DNA of 64,000 bases from Niabella pedocola (GTDB taxonomy: Bacteria > Bacteroidota > Bacteroidia > Chitinophagales > Chitinophagaceae): the NCBI RefSeq assembly GCF_021044425.1, contig NZ_JAJNEC010000008.1, positions 1-64,000 on the forward strand, written 5' to 3'. The first letter of the stretch is position 1. Each line of letters begins with the position of its first letter. Shown here piece by piece: positions 1 to 8,438 of the stretch. The position numbers and the translations under genes were made by a program. The notes beneath the pieces were generated by a model. That model searched no databases, was not told the DNA's origin, and saw nothing but the letters and a program-made list of their open reading frames with translations.

Positions 1-236
1 CTAATGTTATTTGCTTTTTGACTTACCTTTTCGTTGTCACAATTTAATGTGACTGAATTGTGCTATTGCTTCCAAACTTTCAAAGATCTTTGCGTATTCA
101 TTACCCCTAAAAGGCAACTTCTACAACTTGCTAATACCACCGGATTTGAACCAGTATCGCGCCTTAATCGCTGTATCATCTTAAAAGAACTTTATCAACC
201 AACCCGTTTCGTTATTTACACTCCGTTTCGGGGTTG
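1..236 (-). promoter_or_regulatory. Probable rRNA-operon leader (gene lies beyond the window)
   Basis: No convincing protein gene is present. Read on the minus strand, the stretch downstream of a strong promoter contains the string GATCTTTGAAAGTTTGG near positions 76-92. This resembles the boxA-like leader sequences found upstream of 16S and 23S genes in Bacteroidota. Several tandem promoters upstream fit a highly expressed stable-RNA operon. The rRNA itself is not in the window, so this is an inference from leader shape and promoter density. Another highly expressed minus-strand transcript is possible. Confidence 0.35.
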
Positions 237-268
237 CAAAGATATGTTTTCTTTTTCAAACCACCAAA
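237..268 (-). promoter_or_regulatory. Bacteroidota-type promoter, P1 of a tandem set
   Basis: The minus strand shows TATCTTTG (237-244), matching the -7 consensus TAnnTTTG. A TTTG at 265-268 lies 20 bp upstream and serves as the -33 element. Just downstream, CGAAACGG occurs twice (complement at 204-211 and 222-229). Confidence 0.6.
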
Positions 269-367
269 AAATTTTAATTATTTTTTGATGTAACCAATTA
301 TGTGTGAAGAACTTACCCTTGAATTTAAAAGCTTATTTTTTGCTACCCTTTATTTTCAGGCGGACTG

Positions 368-375
368 CAAAGATA
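368..375 (-). promoter_or_regulatory. Bacteroidota-type -7 element, P2 of a tandem set
   Basis: TATCTTTG on the minus strand matches the -7 consensus exactly and is followed by GCAGTCCG, similar to the sequence after the neighbouring promoters. No clear TTTG is found at the usual distance, so it is weaker evidence than P1 and P3. Confidence 0.4.
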
Positions 376-500
376 CAACTTTCATTTTGATTTTAGATAC
401 GATCAGTAAAATATTTTTTCAATTTTTTTCTAACCGTTCGGTAAGTATAAGCGGAATTTCCAGCAACAATTTACTGGTATTCATTATAGAGTAGATGCTT

Positions 501-529
501 CTGAAACACAGACTGAATCAGTGTTTCAG
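501..529. repeat. Perfect 9-bp hairpin in promoter region
   Basis: CTGAAACAC (501-509) and GTGTTTCAG (521-529) form a perfect 9-bp stem with an 11-nt loop. On the plus strand a loosely T-rich stretch follows; on the minus strand there is none. It lies between two minus-strand promoters. It could be an attenuator or processing site in the leader, or a terminator for plus-strand readthrough. Confidence 0.45.
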
Positions 530-567
530 CGTTTTGAATCTTTTATTTTTCTTCTCAGAGAACTCAT

Positions 568-617
568 CCGTTTCGCAAACGGAGTGCAAATATAGAACGT
601 TTTTTTGAACCGCCAAA
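568..617 (-). promoter_or_regulatory. Bacteroidota-type promoter, P3 of a tandem set, with palindrome
   Basis: Minus strand TTTG (614-617), a 19-bp spacer and TATATTTG (587-594) form a textbook Bacteroidota promoter. Directly downstream is the palindrome CCGTTTCGCAAACGG (568-582). Its CCGTTTCG half recurs near P1, suggesting a shared control site or an early transcript hairpin. Confidence 0.6.
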
Positions 618-1076
618 TTTATTTGAAAAAAAACTGTCTTTTTTTTCAGTCCTCTGTCGAATGGCCTTGCTACGTTGTACCAGGCGCAGCATTTAGAACG
701 TTACACAAACCAAGATCTTACCGCTTACAGGCGCCTATTCATCAGGCGAAGGAACAGGTAGCGGCTGCGCTGCGCCCGTGCTGCAAATCCGGTAATCTTA
801 TCCATCAGTGTCTGTCGTATTTACCACTACGCTGACGGATCCGTTAACCTTAAGCTGCCACACCCAAAGGAATTTTCAGTACACCGGTTTACAGATCATT
901 GCGAAATATAAAACAAGTGCCTATGAGCCCCTCCTTTCGCATTTGTTTTATAAGCTGGGAATAGCTACCCTTTTTAGAAAACACCAGGGCCAGGGCAACC
1001 TGCCGCTGCTGTAAACGACTCGGCCGCTCCTCAAAGAAACAGCGGTATAGCACTATAAATAATAGATGAAAACGGG
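618..1076. other. Intergenic stretch without recognisable gene
   Basis: No reading frame here resembles a known protein. The only structure seen is an inverted repeat at 907-920/939-952 (TATAAAACAAGTGC and a near-exact complement, 18-nt loop), which forms a 14-bp stem if one G-U pair is allowed. No T-run follows on either side, so it is not a typical terminator. Confidence 0.4.
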
Positions 1077-1808
1077 CTAACGTACCGGATAGGCTACCTG
1101 TGTAAGTGTAAGGCCATGCGCCGGCGCATCAAAATACGCAGATCCGCATACCGCTTTTTTTATGATCGCCTCGAAGGCCTCCATATCCAGAGTTCCGCGG
1201 CCTACCCGCAGCATGGTGGCTACCAGCGCACGCACCATCCCCCGCAAAAAACGGTTAGCGGTTACCTGGTATTGGTATACACCCGCTTCCAATACCCAAC
1301 GGCTTTCCATCAGGTTACAATTGAATGTTTTTACCTGTGTGTTGGTCTTGGAAAAACTACCGAAATCCTTAAAGCTTTTGAGTAAGACGGCCGCTTCGTT
1401 CATTAACCCAAGGTTTAGGGGATAGGGATAAAAATATGCAGTGTCGGCAAGAAAGGCATTCTTGAACTGGTATACGGTATACCGGTAGCTACGGCTCAGC
1501 GCATCAAACCGGCAATGGGCGTCATCCGCCACCAGCCTTACCTCTTTAATTACAATATCTCCGGGAAGGATCGCATTCAGGTTATAAATCCATTTTGCAT
1601 TAAAATCGCGATCCCAGTCGAAATGAAAAAAGTTCTGAAAGGCATGCACGCCACTGTCGGTACGGGAAGACCCGGTAAAAAGCGGGGCCTCCTTAAAAAA
1701 AACCATAAACGCTTTTTCGATCTCTCCCTGGATGGTGGCACCTGTATGCTGGATCTGAAAACCACTATATCGGGTACCCTTGTAGGAAACTTCTAAAAAA
1801 TAACGCAT
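1077..1808 (-). CDS. truA: tRNA pseudouridine synthase A
   Basis: TruA converts uridines 38-40 in the anticodon arm of many tRNAs to pseudouridine. The 243-residue product has the family's usual length. It opens with the RNA-binding strand MRYFLEVSYKGTRYSGFQIQ and carries GSSRTDSGVHA, in which Asp51 is the expected catalytic aspartate. The C-terminal part has the expected FLRGMVRALV region. The start is the first Met, immediately followed by the conserved beta-strand, so no earlier start is needed. It is separated from the upstream DUF4476 gene on the same strand by about 50 nt, which contains a short heptad-phased repeat, so cotranscription is possible. Confidence 0.95.
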   Translation of the reverse strand: MRYFLEVSYKGTRYSGFQIQHTGATIQGEIEKAFMVFFKEAPLFTGSSRTDSGVHAFQNFFHFDWDRDFNAKWIYNLNAILPGDIVIKEVRLVADDAHCRFDALSRSYRYTVYQFKNAFLADTAYFYPYPLNLGLMNEAAVLLKSFKDFGSFSKTNTQVKTFNCNLMESRWVLEAGVYQYQVTANRFLRGMVRALVATMLRVGRGTLDMEAFEAIIKKAVCGSAYFDAPAHGLTLTQVAYPVR

Positions 1809-1827
1809 CGTAACCGGGCGGCTAAGG

Positions 1828-1855
1828 CTGACAGCTTTTAGCCGCCAGTTTTCAG
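1828..1855. repeat. Degenerate heptanucleotide tandem repeat
   Basis: Four consecutive 7-mers end in AG: CTGACAG, CTTTTAG, CCGCCAG, TTTTCAG. The unit matches the N4CAG-type heptads seen at several other intergenic places in the window. Confidence 0.5.
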
Positions 1856-1862
1856 CACTTAA

Positions 1863-3152
1863 CTATTTAATAAGACTGTTGAACTTTTCTTTGTAGTAGG
1901 TATCCTTGAGCTCGGATTGAAGCGTGCTGAAATTCTCGGGATCAGAAATATGTGTACGGGACGCTTCAAAGAAGTTATATTTTCCGGCATTGGATAAAAA
2001 CATGCTGCTGATATACTTTACCTGTGCCGCCGTATAACATTTACTTTTAAAGGCCCGACGGGCTTCTTCAATCATCAGATCGTCGTTGTCCTTACCGGCC
2101 ATATCCCTGCGCAGCTTAAGAAAATCACTTTCTGTAGCTACCGATTTACAGTTGCCTGATGCAGCTTTAGGCTCCTCCTTTACTTCTTTTTTATGAACAG
2201 CGGCTTTCTCCTGGGGAACGGCTGGTTTTTCCTGCACCGCAAATTGCTGATCGTTTTTTGCTGCAGGAACTGGTTTTTCTGCTGTTTCCTTTGGTGATTC
2301 CGGTGTTTTTTCCTCGGTGGTTTCAGCGGCAGGTATGGTAATTTCGATCTGCTCTGCGGCTCCATTGCTGCGGTCTTCATATACAACCACTGTTCCGGTT
2401 CCGGAAGAATGCTGCGACAACTTCACTACGGCATTTTTCCCGGTTTTAGGTGCATTGTTTGGTGCAGGCTGGGGCGTTTCTGCGGCCACCTGCTCCCGGG
2501 GTGCTTCCTCCTTTACCACGGGCTTTTCTTCAGGCTTGGGCTTCTCGAGCAATGAAGGATCGTTGGCGGCCTTCGAAAGTATTTTTGTAAAATCGCTCAC
2601 ATTGGCGTTCTCCGCCACAGGTTGCTGTTGTGCAGGCGGCGGGGTTTGTACAGCAGCTGTGGCTACCGGTTCCTGCTTGGGCGCTTCTTCCTTTACCACC
2701 GGTTTTTCTTCCGGTTTCGGCTGTGGTTTGGGTGCTTCGCGACGCGGTTGCGGCTTGGGCGCCTCCGCCTTTGCCAGTGCAGCGGCTTCCTCTGCGGTGA
2801 GCGGCTTCTGTACATCCATCGATTGAAGATCGAACAGGGACCAGCCCTCTGTCCCAAAATTTTTGATCAGATACCCTTTATCCTTTGAGTCGATCTTGAA
2901 ACGGAAGGTCATTTCAGGGCTTTTATTATCCTGAAACCCCACCACCAGCCGGTAATCGCCATCCTTTAATTGCGGCAGAATAAGGTACCCCGACGAATTG
3001 GCTTCAATACGCTGGCCGTTGATTTTTATGTAAAAAGGTTGTGCAGGTTCGGTTTGCAGGTAAACAAAATATTTGGATTGAACCGAGTATTGAGCGAAAG
3101 AAACAAAGCCAGTCAGCAGAAAGACGATCGCCAGTAATAAACGCTTATTCAT
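1863..3152 (-). CDS. Secreted DUF4476-domain protein with Pro/Glu/Lys-rich linker
   Basis: The product has 429 residues. An N-terminal signal peptide (MNKRLLLAIVFLLTGFVSFA) is followed by a small beta-rich region to about residue 105. A long low-complexity linker rich in Pro, Glu, Lys and Ala spans about 115-330, in which the block KPEEKPVVKEEAP occurs twice. The C-terminal 95 residues, from CKSVATESDFLKLRR onward, match the DUF4476 family common in Bacteroidota. Function is unknown. The linker looks like a periplasm-spanning spacer between an N-terminal beta domain and the helical DUF4476 domain. It sits alone between truA and the TPM/LemA operon, all on the same strand. Confidence 0.85.
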   Translation of the reverse strand: MNKRLLLAIVFLLTGFVSFAQYSVQSKYFVYLQTEPAQPFYIKINGQRIEANSSGYLILPQLKDGDYRLVVGFQDNKSPEMTFRFKIDSKDKGYLIKNFGTEGWSLFDLQSMDVQKPLTAEEAAALAKAEAPKPQPRREAPKPQPKPEEKPVVKEEAPKQEPVATAAVQTPPPAQQQPVAENANVSDFTKILSKAANDPSLLEKPKPEEKPVVKEEAPREQVAAETPQPAPNNAPKTGKNAVVKLSQHSSGTGTVVVYEDRSNGAAEQIEITIPAAETTEEKTPESPKETAEKPVPAAKNDQQFAVQEKPAVPQEKAAVHKKEVKEEPKAASGNCKSVATESDFLKLRRDMAGKDNDDLMIEEARRAFKSKCYTAAQVKYISSMFLSNAGKYNFFEASRTHISDPENFSTLQSELKDTYYKEKFNSLIK

Positions 3153-3462
3153 GTTGTATATATTGTTCTAAAATGATCCTATCTAAATGATTCTTTCAAA
3201 CAAAAATAAACGAATAATGCGAGGTGGGAAAGTTTCTGGTTTAATGTTTCTTCAAAGAAATCCCTTGAACGGGTTTTAAGCGCTCAAGTTTAACGTTTAC
3301 TATTGAAATCCGTTTGGTCGGCAGCGATCCGTCTTCAGCTTTCAGTTTTCAGCCGTTAACTATCCGTTATTAACCGGGAACGACAGTACAAATTACAAAC
3401 CGGCACAGGGTGTACGACGCAATCGAACCGGGAACTTTAACCAGGCTCCTGAACAATTCTTC
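3153..3462. repeat. Intergenic region with heptad-phased repeat
   Basis: About 310 bp without a gene. From about 3333 the sequence runs in 7-base steps (CTTCAGC, TTTCAGT, TTTCAGC, CGTTAAC, TATCCGT, TATTAAC), the same degenerate heptad family as elsewhere in the window. No clear promoter or terminator was found. Confidence 0.45.
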
Positions 3463-4257
3463 TTACCAACTGCCTCCGGCACCCCCGCCGCCAAAACCAC
3501 CACCGCCGAAGCCACCAAAGCCGCCGCCACCTCCTCCGGACCAACCGCCACCACCACCGCCGCCTGACCAGCCTCCGGGTATGATCCAGCCGCCATTGCC
3601 GCGGTATCCCCGGCGCGAAACATAACCCCCACCTCCACTGCCGCCGCCGCTCATAAAGGCCACAAATACAATAACAACGATTACGATCAGGAGAATCGTT
3701 CCAAAGCCTATGCCTTTGCCCCGTTCATGGTATCCATCCGGCGCCTTAAACCGGCCGGCAGCTGCCTGTATCAGCGCATCGGTTCCTTCGTCCAGTCCGC
3801 GGTAATTGTCGCCCCGTTTAAAATCGGGGATCATGATCTGCTGTACGATCTGGTCTGCCACCAGGTCGGTAATGGCGCCTTCCAGCCCATACCCTGTTGC
3901 AATAAACATCCCGCGATCCCGGGTACCTGCATTCACCAGCACCACCACACCGTTGCTAAACTGTTTTTGTCCGCCCACGCCCCATTTTCTGCCCAATGCA
4001 ATGGCATAATCATCCTTCGAGTATCCTTTCAAATCGTCTACGATCACTACCGCGATCTGATTGGAGGTGCTGTCGTCGTAGGCTACCAGCTTGCGTTCCA
4101 GCGTTTGTACCTGCTCGGCTGTTAAGAACCGCCCGGTAAAGTCGTTCACCAGCCGCGGCGGGTTGGGCGGATTCGGGATCACGGATTCGATCTGGGCAAA
4201 AGCCCCCACCGTAATCAGCAGAAAATATAGTAAAAAGAATTTCTTCATTGGGATCAT
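3463..4257 (-). CDS. TPM-domain membrane protein with glycine-rich tail
   Basis: The 264-residue protein has a signal peptide at the start, then a TPM (DUF477, YgcG-like) domain at about 30-170. That domain includes GRKWGVGGQKQFSNGVVVLV and the GYGLEGAITD motif typical of the family. A single transmembrane helix (about 185-202) precedes a tail of about 60 residues made almost only of Gly, Trp, Phe and Ser. The family is membrane-associated and has been linked to membrane-stress or photosystem-repair roles; its function here is unproved. The start overlaps the stop of the preceding TPM gene by one base (TAATG), indicating translational coupling. A second in-frame Met three codons later is an alternative start. 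Confidence 0.88.
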   Translation of the reverse strand: MIPMKKFFLLYFLLITVGAFAQIESVIPNPPNPPRLVNDFTGRFLTAEQVQTLERKLVAYDDSTSNQIAVVIVDDLKGYSKDDYAIALGRKWGVGGQKQFSNGVVVLVNAGTRDRGMFIATGYGLEGAITDLVADQIVQQIMIPDFKRGDNYRGLDEGTDALIQAAAGRFKAPDGYHERGKGIGFGTILLIVIVVIVFVAFMSGGGSGGGGYVSRRGYRGNGGWIIPGGWSGGGGGGGWSGGGGGGFGGFGGGGFGGGGAGGSW

Positions 4258-4721
4258 TAACTTCCAAAAACGATATCGTCGGGGAGTTCGTTCTGGTCGG
4301 TAGCCCTGTCAAAAGGGAAATACTGATGCAGTCCTTCACCGATCTGGTGGATGTATTCGCTGATGCCGGTGGCAAAATGCTGCTGGTTAAAATGTTCCAG
4401 GATCTTTTTTACCAACCCGTTCCAGTACATGCTCCCGGTTCGCTGGTAAATACCTTCATCTCCAAAGATCGCCAGCTGCCGGTCTTTTACAGCTACGTAC
4501 AGCAACACCGCGTTCCGGTCTGCCGTATGTTCCATCTTCAGCTTAAAGAATACTTCTGCCGCCCGATCAACAGGGTCTACATATTTATTATGACTTTCGA
4601 TGTATACCCGTATCTCGCCACTGGTACGGCTTTCCGCCTGGCGGATGGCTTCCACGATCTGCTCTTTTTCAGTGCTGGTGAGCACTTCCTGGGGATGTCG
4701 GTTAAATAAGGAAAAAGCCAC
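4257..4721 (-). CDS. TPM-domain protein, soluble-type paralogue
   Basis: The 154-residue product has a TPM domain without a signal peptide or tail: TSGEIRVYIE near residue 34, then DRAAEVFFKLKMEHTADRNA and a YWNGLVKKILEHF segment. It resembles the cytoplasmic-facing TPM proteins often encoded beside LemA genes. It is the third gene of a four-gene run (LemA, LemA, TPM, TPM): it starts 1 nt after the stop of the second LemA gene and ends overlapping the next TPM gene. Tight spacing implies one operon. Enzymatic activity is not established for this type. Confidence 0.85.
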   Translation of the reverse strand: MAFSLFNRHPQEVLTSTEKEQIVEAIRQAESRTSGEIRVYIESHNKYVDPVDRAAEVFFKLKMEHTADRNAVLLYVAVKDRQLAIFGDEGIYQRTGSMYWNGLVKKILEHFNQQHFATGISEYIHQIGEGLHQYFPFDRATDQNELPDDIVFGS

Positions 4722-4722
4722 G

Positions 4723-5301
4723 TTATCTGAATTTAATTGCTACATTTTGATCAGCACCGGCTACTGCCTGAAATCCCTCCCGGGGTTTAAAGCCCAGGAC
4801 CCCCGCAGCAATATTGCCGGGAAAACTTCTTACAGCGCTGTTATATACCGCCACTGCTGCGTTAAAATCATTCCGTGCTACCTTAATGCGGCGTTCATTA
4901 CCCTCTAACTGGGTCTGCAATCCGCGGTAGGCTTCCGTTCCCTTCAGCGTTGGGTACCGTTCTATCACAGCAATGATCCGGTTGGAGGCAGCTGCCAGAG
5001 AATCCTGCAAATCCGACTGCCGGTTATAATTTTCCGGCGTCGGTTCCCCGCCCAACCCCTGTTGTGCACGGCCGCGGGCCTCCGCAATGGCTACCAGGGT
5101 CGATTGCTCAAACCCGGCAATCCCTTTAACGGTGCTCACCAGGTTGGGCGTAAGATCGAGACGGCGCTGATAGGTGTTTTGTACCTCACTCCATTGCTGC
5201 CGTACTTTCTCGTCCTTTTTTACAAACGAGTTATACGACACCAGGAAATAGATGCCAATAACCGCCAGCACCGCAACAAGGATCAGACCGGATCGCTTCA
5301 T
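4723..5301 (-). CDS. lemA: LemA family protein (second copy)
   Basis: LemA proteins have one N-terminal membrane helix and a helical-bundle domain facing the periplasm. This 192-residue copy has the helix at about 5-25. The family core follows: NSFVKKDEKVRQQWSEVQN, then LTPNLVSTVKGIAGFEQ, then QTQLEGNERRIKVARNDFN, ending with FPGNIAAGVLGF. It lies 11 nt after its paralogue and 1 nt before the TPM gene. The two LemA copies clearly descend from a duplication but have diverged substantially, so they may form a hetero-complex. Exact function unknown. Confidence 0.92.
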   Translation of the reverse strand: MKRSGLILVAVLAVIGIYFLVSYNSFVKKDEKVRQQWSEVQNTYQRRLDLTPNLVSTVKGIAGFEQSTLVAIAEARGRAQQGLGGEPTPENYNRQSDLQDSLAAASNRIIAVIERYPTLKGTEAYRGLQTQLEGNERRIKVARNDFNAAVAVYNSAVRSFPGNIAAGVLGFKPREGFQAVAGADQNVAIKFR

Positions 5302-5312
5302 CTGTTACGGGA

Positions 5313-5894
5313 TTAGAATTTTACATTTGGCGCTTTTTCAGCACCAGGATCTGCCTTAAAGCCTTCTTTGGCATGGAATCCGAAGATACCACCTAGGATA
5401 TTCATCGGGAAAGAACGCACTTTTACATTATAGCTGTTAACAGCGGTATTGAACGTTTGCCGGGATGCACGGATATCATTTTCGATACCTTCCAGCTGCC
5501 CCTGCAACTGCAAAAAGTTCTGATTGGCTTTTAATTCCGGATAGGCCTCCACGGTAACCAGCAGTCGGCCCAGTGCGCTGGTCATCTGGCCCTGTGCAGC
5601 CTGAAATTCAGCCAGTTTTTCAGGTGTAAGATTTTCCGGGTTTACCTGAACCGATGTTGCCTTTGCACGGGCATTGATCACATCGGTGAGGGTTGATTTT
5701 TCAAAATTTGCAGCACCCTTTACGGTTTCCACCAGGTTGCCTACCAGGTCATTTCGCTTTTGATACTCACTCTGTACATTATTCCAGGCTTTATTTACAT
5801 TTTCCTGCTCCTTTACGAGGCCGTTGTAGCCATTGCACCCCATAAAGCCGAGGATGACCAGCAGAACAACAATGATTAACGTAACTCCTTTCAT
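5313..5894 (-). CDS. lemA: LemA family protein, lipobox-bearing copy (first gene of operon)
   Basis: The 193-residue protein has the LemA signature (ENVNKAWNNVQSEYQKRND, then VKGAANFEKSTL, then QGQLEGIENDIRASRQTFN). Its N-terminus, MKGVTLIIVVLLVILGFMGC, ends in a lipobox-like LGFMGC, so this copy may be a lipoprotein, unlike its neighbour. A longer frame begins ten codons earlier, but that Met lies inside a consensus promoter, so the MKGV start is chosen. It leads the LemA-LemA-TPM-TPM operon. Confidence 0.92.
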   Translation of the reverse strand: MKGVTLIIVVLLVILGFMGCNGYNGLVKEQENVNKAWNNVQSEYQKRNDLVGNLVETVKGAANFEKSTLTDVINARAKATSVQVNPENLTPEKLAEFQAAQGQMTSALGRLLVTVEAYPELKANQNFLQLQGQLEGIENDIRASRQTFNTAVNSYNVKVRSFPMNILGGIFGFHAKEGFKADPGAEKAPNVKF

Positions 5895-5921
5895 GTGATT
5901 GTGTTTTTGGATTTGATGAAA

Positions 5922-5951
5922 CAAATTTAAACGAAATAATACACCAAGTTA
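5922..5951 (-). promoter_or_regulatory. Promoter of the LemA/TPM operon
   Basis: Minus strand TAAATTTG (5922-5929) matches the -7 consensus. A TTG at 5945-5947 and a TTTG farther upstream (23-bp spacer) are candidate -33 elements. The predicted start site leaves about 20 nt of leader and excludes the upstream in-frame Met. Confidence 0.6.
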
Positions 5952-6316
5952 TCAAATTATATTCCATATTCCTCATTTTCAAACGGTCAGATCGGCAAAC
6001 CGGCCATAAATACCGGTCAAAGGGACGTAAAATGCGTCATATTGGATTCGAAATGTAAGCCCTGAAAGCTGTGTGACCGGGTTATGGAACCTTCTTATGG
6101 CAAATGAGTAAGCCAAATATTCAAGCGGTATTGCAAATGCAGCTAGGTTTTATATGCCGGGCTACCGGTCCTGAACAAATAACGGCCCTGGCATTGACAA
6201 TTTTTTGATAGCCTCTTTATTAACACCCGAACAGATTAATGGCTCCTGCAAGCATTGAACAGCTCACAGAAGCCATCTCTTTTTTATTCAAATTCTGAAT
6301 ACTGCAATTTTCCCGG
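5952..6316. other. Intergenic region, nothing recognised
   Basis: About 365 bp between the LemA promoter and the end of the ABC exporter gene. No plausible reading frame, repeat or terminator stem with a T-run was found on either strand. Confidence 0.4.
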
Positions 6317-8131
6317 CTACACCATCTCCTGCATATCGACCAGTTTTTTATAGATGCCGCCCTGGATCTGCATCAGCTGCGTATGTGATCCACGCTCGGC
6401 AATTTCACCCTTATTCAATACAATGATCTCATCCGCATGCCGAACCGTGCTCAGGCGATGGGCGATGACCAGCGAGGTGCGGTTTTTCATCATATTGTTA
6501 ATGGCATCCTGTACCAGCCGTTCACTTTCCGTATCCAGCGAAGAAGTGGCTTCATCCAGGATCAGGATGGGAGGATTTTTTAAAACAGCCCGGGCAATTG
6601 TAAGCCGTTGTTTTTCGCCACCGCTCAATTTAGCGCCCCGGTCGCCGATATTGGTATCAAACTGTTCGGGTTTATTTTCAATAAACCGGTATGCATTGGC
6701 CACTTTGGCGGCACTTTCCACTTCACTCATAGGAGCGTCTGGGTCAGAAAGCGTAATGTTATTGCGTATGGAGTCGTTAAAAAGGATGGGCTCCTGGCTT
6801 ACGATACCAATTTGTTTTCGTATCGACTGCAGACTGTAGTCTTTAATATTGACCCCATCGAAAAGGATTTCGCCTGAAGTTACATCATGAAACCGGGGTA
6901 CCAGGTCCGCCAGGGTGCTTTTTCCGGCGCCGCTGCTGCCCACCAGTGCTACCGTTTTCCCTTTGGGAATAAACAGGCTTACATTTTTAAGGATGGGGGT
7001 ATCATTATAGGCAAAAGAAACATTCCGAAATTCGATCCCCTCGTTGAAGACTTCCAGCTTTTGGGTACCGGTATCTTCCACATTATCGGGCGTGGTCAGT
7101 ATCGCTTCAATACGTTCGATAGCGGCAGCGCCCTCCTGAACCCTGAAGAACGATGCGGCCAGGGTTTTGGCAGGGTTGATCATCATTGCAAATATGGCAA
7201 TAAACGCGATCAGATCACCAGGGCCCAGGGTATTTCCATTGAGGATGAGATTGGCCCCGAAATAAATGATCACGCAGAGAACCACAACGCCCAGTAATTC
7301 CGTTAGCGGGGAGGCCAGATCCCGGCGGGCCGATATCTTTTTGTTGATGCCCAGTAAGGTATTGTTGAGTGTTACAAACCGGTTGTTCAGTATTTTTTCA
7401 GCAGTAAAGGCCTTAATAATACGAATGCCCGTTAGTGTTTCATCCAGTATGGACAGGGTATCACCCACCCGGAGCGATGCTGCGTTGCTCTGCTTTTTAA
7501 GCGTACGGCTGATACGGCCAATGATAAAGGCCGTTGCCGGCAGGAGGATCAATAAGAAAACCGAAAGACCAGGACTGATGACAACCATTGAAACCAAATA
7601 GCTAACCACCATTACCGGGTCTTTGATCAGCCCTTCCATGGTATTTACAATGGAGCTTTCCACGAGGTTGGCATCATTGGTCATACGACTCATGATATCT
7701 CCCTTTTTTTGCTCGGAAAAATAGCCCACCGGCAGGCTTAGCACTTTAGCGTACAGGTCGTTTTTCAGGTGAATGGTGATGGAGCTTCTTACCGGTACCG
7801 AAATCAGCGAGGATATATACAGCAGCAGGTTTTTCAGAAAAACTGAAATGATCACCATTATACAACAGAGCAGTACGGCATGCATTTGCTGCCCGCTGTT
7901 AACCAGCTTTGTCAGTTCCTCGCCTATATAGTGCCCCCCCGGAATCTTGTTCAGGATACTTTGTCCTCCAATGCCATCCACCTTAAAAATAAGCGACATC
8001 AGCGGGGCCAGCATCCCGAGAGAAACCACAGATAAGGAGGATGCTATAATCGTAATAGAGATATAAAGGATGATCTTCCACTTGTAATAGCCAATATACT
8101 TAAATAACCGGCTGAATTTTTTTGACCCCAT
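6317..8131 (-). CDS. ABC exporter, fused permease and ATPase (MsbA-like)
   Basis: The 604-residue half-transporter has six membrane helices in about residues 20-320. The ATPase domain shows Walker A GSSGAGKST (about 395-405), signature LSGGEKQR (about 500), Walker B ILILDEATSSLD (about 520) and the switch-histidine segment IAHRLST (about 558). Such proteins work as homodimers in the inner membrane; the closest characterised type is MsbA, the lipid A-core flippase. Substrate cannot be read from sequence. It precedes a surface-glycan cluster on the same strand, which fits export of a lipid or glycolipid, but a drug or peptide exporter is possible. Confidence 0.9.
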   Translation of the reverse strand: MGSKKFSRLFKYIGYYKWKIILYISITIIASSLSVVSLGMLAPLMSLIFKVDGIGGQSILNKIPGGHYIGEELTKLVNSGQQMHAVLLCCIMVIISVFLKNLLLYISSLISVPVRSSITIHLKNDLYAKVLSLPVGYFSEQKKGDIMSRMTNDANLVESSIVNTMEGLIKDPVMVVSYLVSMVVISPGLSVFLLILLPATAFIIGRISRTLKKQSNAASLRVGDTLSILDETLTGIRIIKAFTAEKILNNRFVTLNNTLLGINKKISARRDLASPLTELLGVVVLCVIIYFGANLILNGNTLGPGDLIAFIAIFAMMINPAKTLAASFFRVQEGAAAIERIEAILTTPDNVEDTGTQKLEVFNEGIEFRNVSFAYNDTPILKNVSLFIPKGKTVALVGSSGAGKSTLADLVPRFHDVTSGEILFDGVNIKDYSLQSIRKQIGIVSQEPILFNDSIRNNITLSDPDAPMSEVESAAKVANAYRFIENKPEQFDTNIGDRGAKLSGGEKQRLTIARAVLKNPPILILDEATSSLDTESERLVQDAINNMMKNRTSLVIAHRLSTVRHADEIIVLNKGEIAERGSHTQLMQIQGGIYKKLVDMQEMV

Positions 8132-8154
8132 TTGCGTTCATTCATTAAAACGCG

Positions 8155-8162
8155 CAAAGTTA
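8155..8162 (-). promoter_or_regulatory. Promoter -7 element of the ABC exporter gene
   Basis: TAACTTTG on the minus strand lies 23 bp before the start codon and matches TAnnTTTG. No good -33 TTTG is visible. The rest of the 8132-8438 gap shows nothing else. Confidence 0.5.
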
Positions 8163-8438
8163 CGAGAAAATACGGCATTTGCTGTTTTTACGGCGGAGCT
8201 GGTAAGATTTTGGCGGAAGTTTTGCTGCCACATCTACGGTAATCAGTAACTATAACCGCTAATCGATTGGCCTTTTTGTATTCGCGCCAGCCCCCAGGAG
8301 AGCGTTCACCCGTAGCAATCCGATACCCCGAAGCCGTTTAGTCAAATGCGTAGGCCGCAGAAACCAGAATAAAAATTCTGCAAGAAAATCACCGTTCGTT
8401 CGCCCTATCAATAAAATAGACGATTGGGATCATTGTAT

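Noticed and set aside
138..157. tRNA T-arm-like sequence on the minus strand (ACTGGTTCAAATCCGGT)
   Set aside because: The T-arm alone fits, but no acceptor stem, D-arm or anticodon arm with a 7-nt loop could be placed upstream at the right distances. A tmRNA 3' end was also considered and lacks the matching 5' part.
2180..2830. Overlapping open frames opposite the DUF4476 protein linker
   Set aside because: Products of the repetitive Pro/Glu/Lys codons; the minus-strand gene with signal peptide and DUF4476 domain explains the region.
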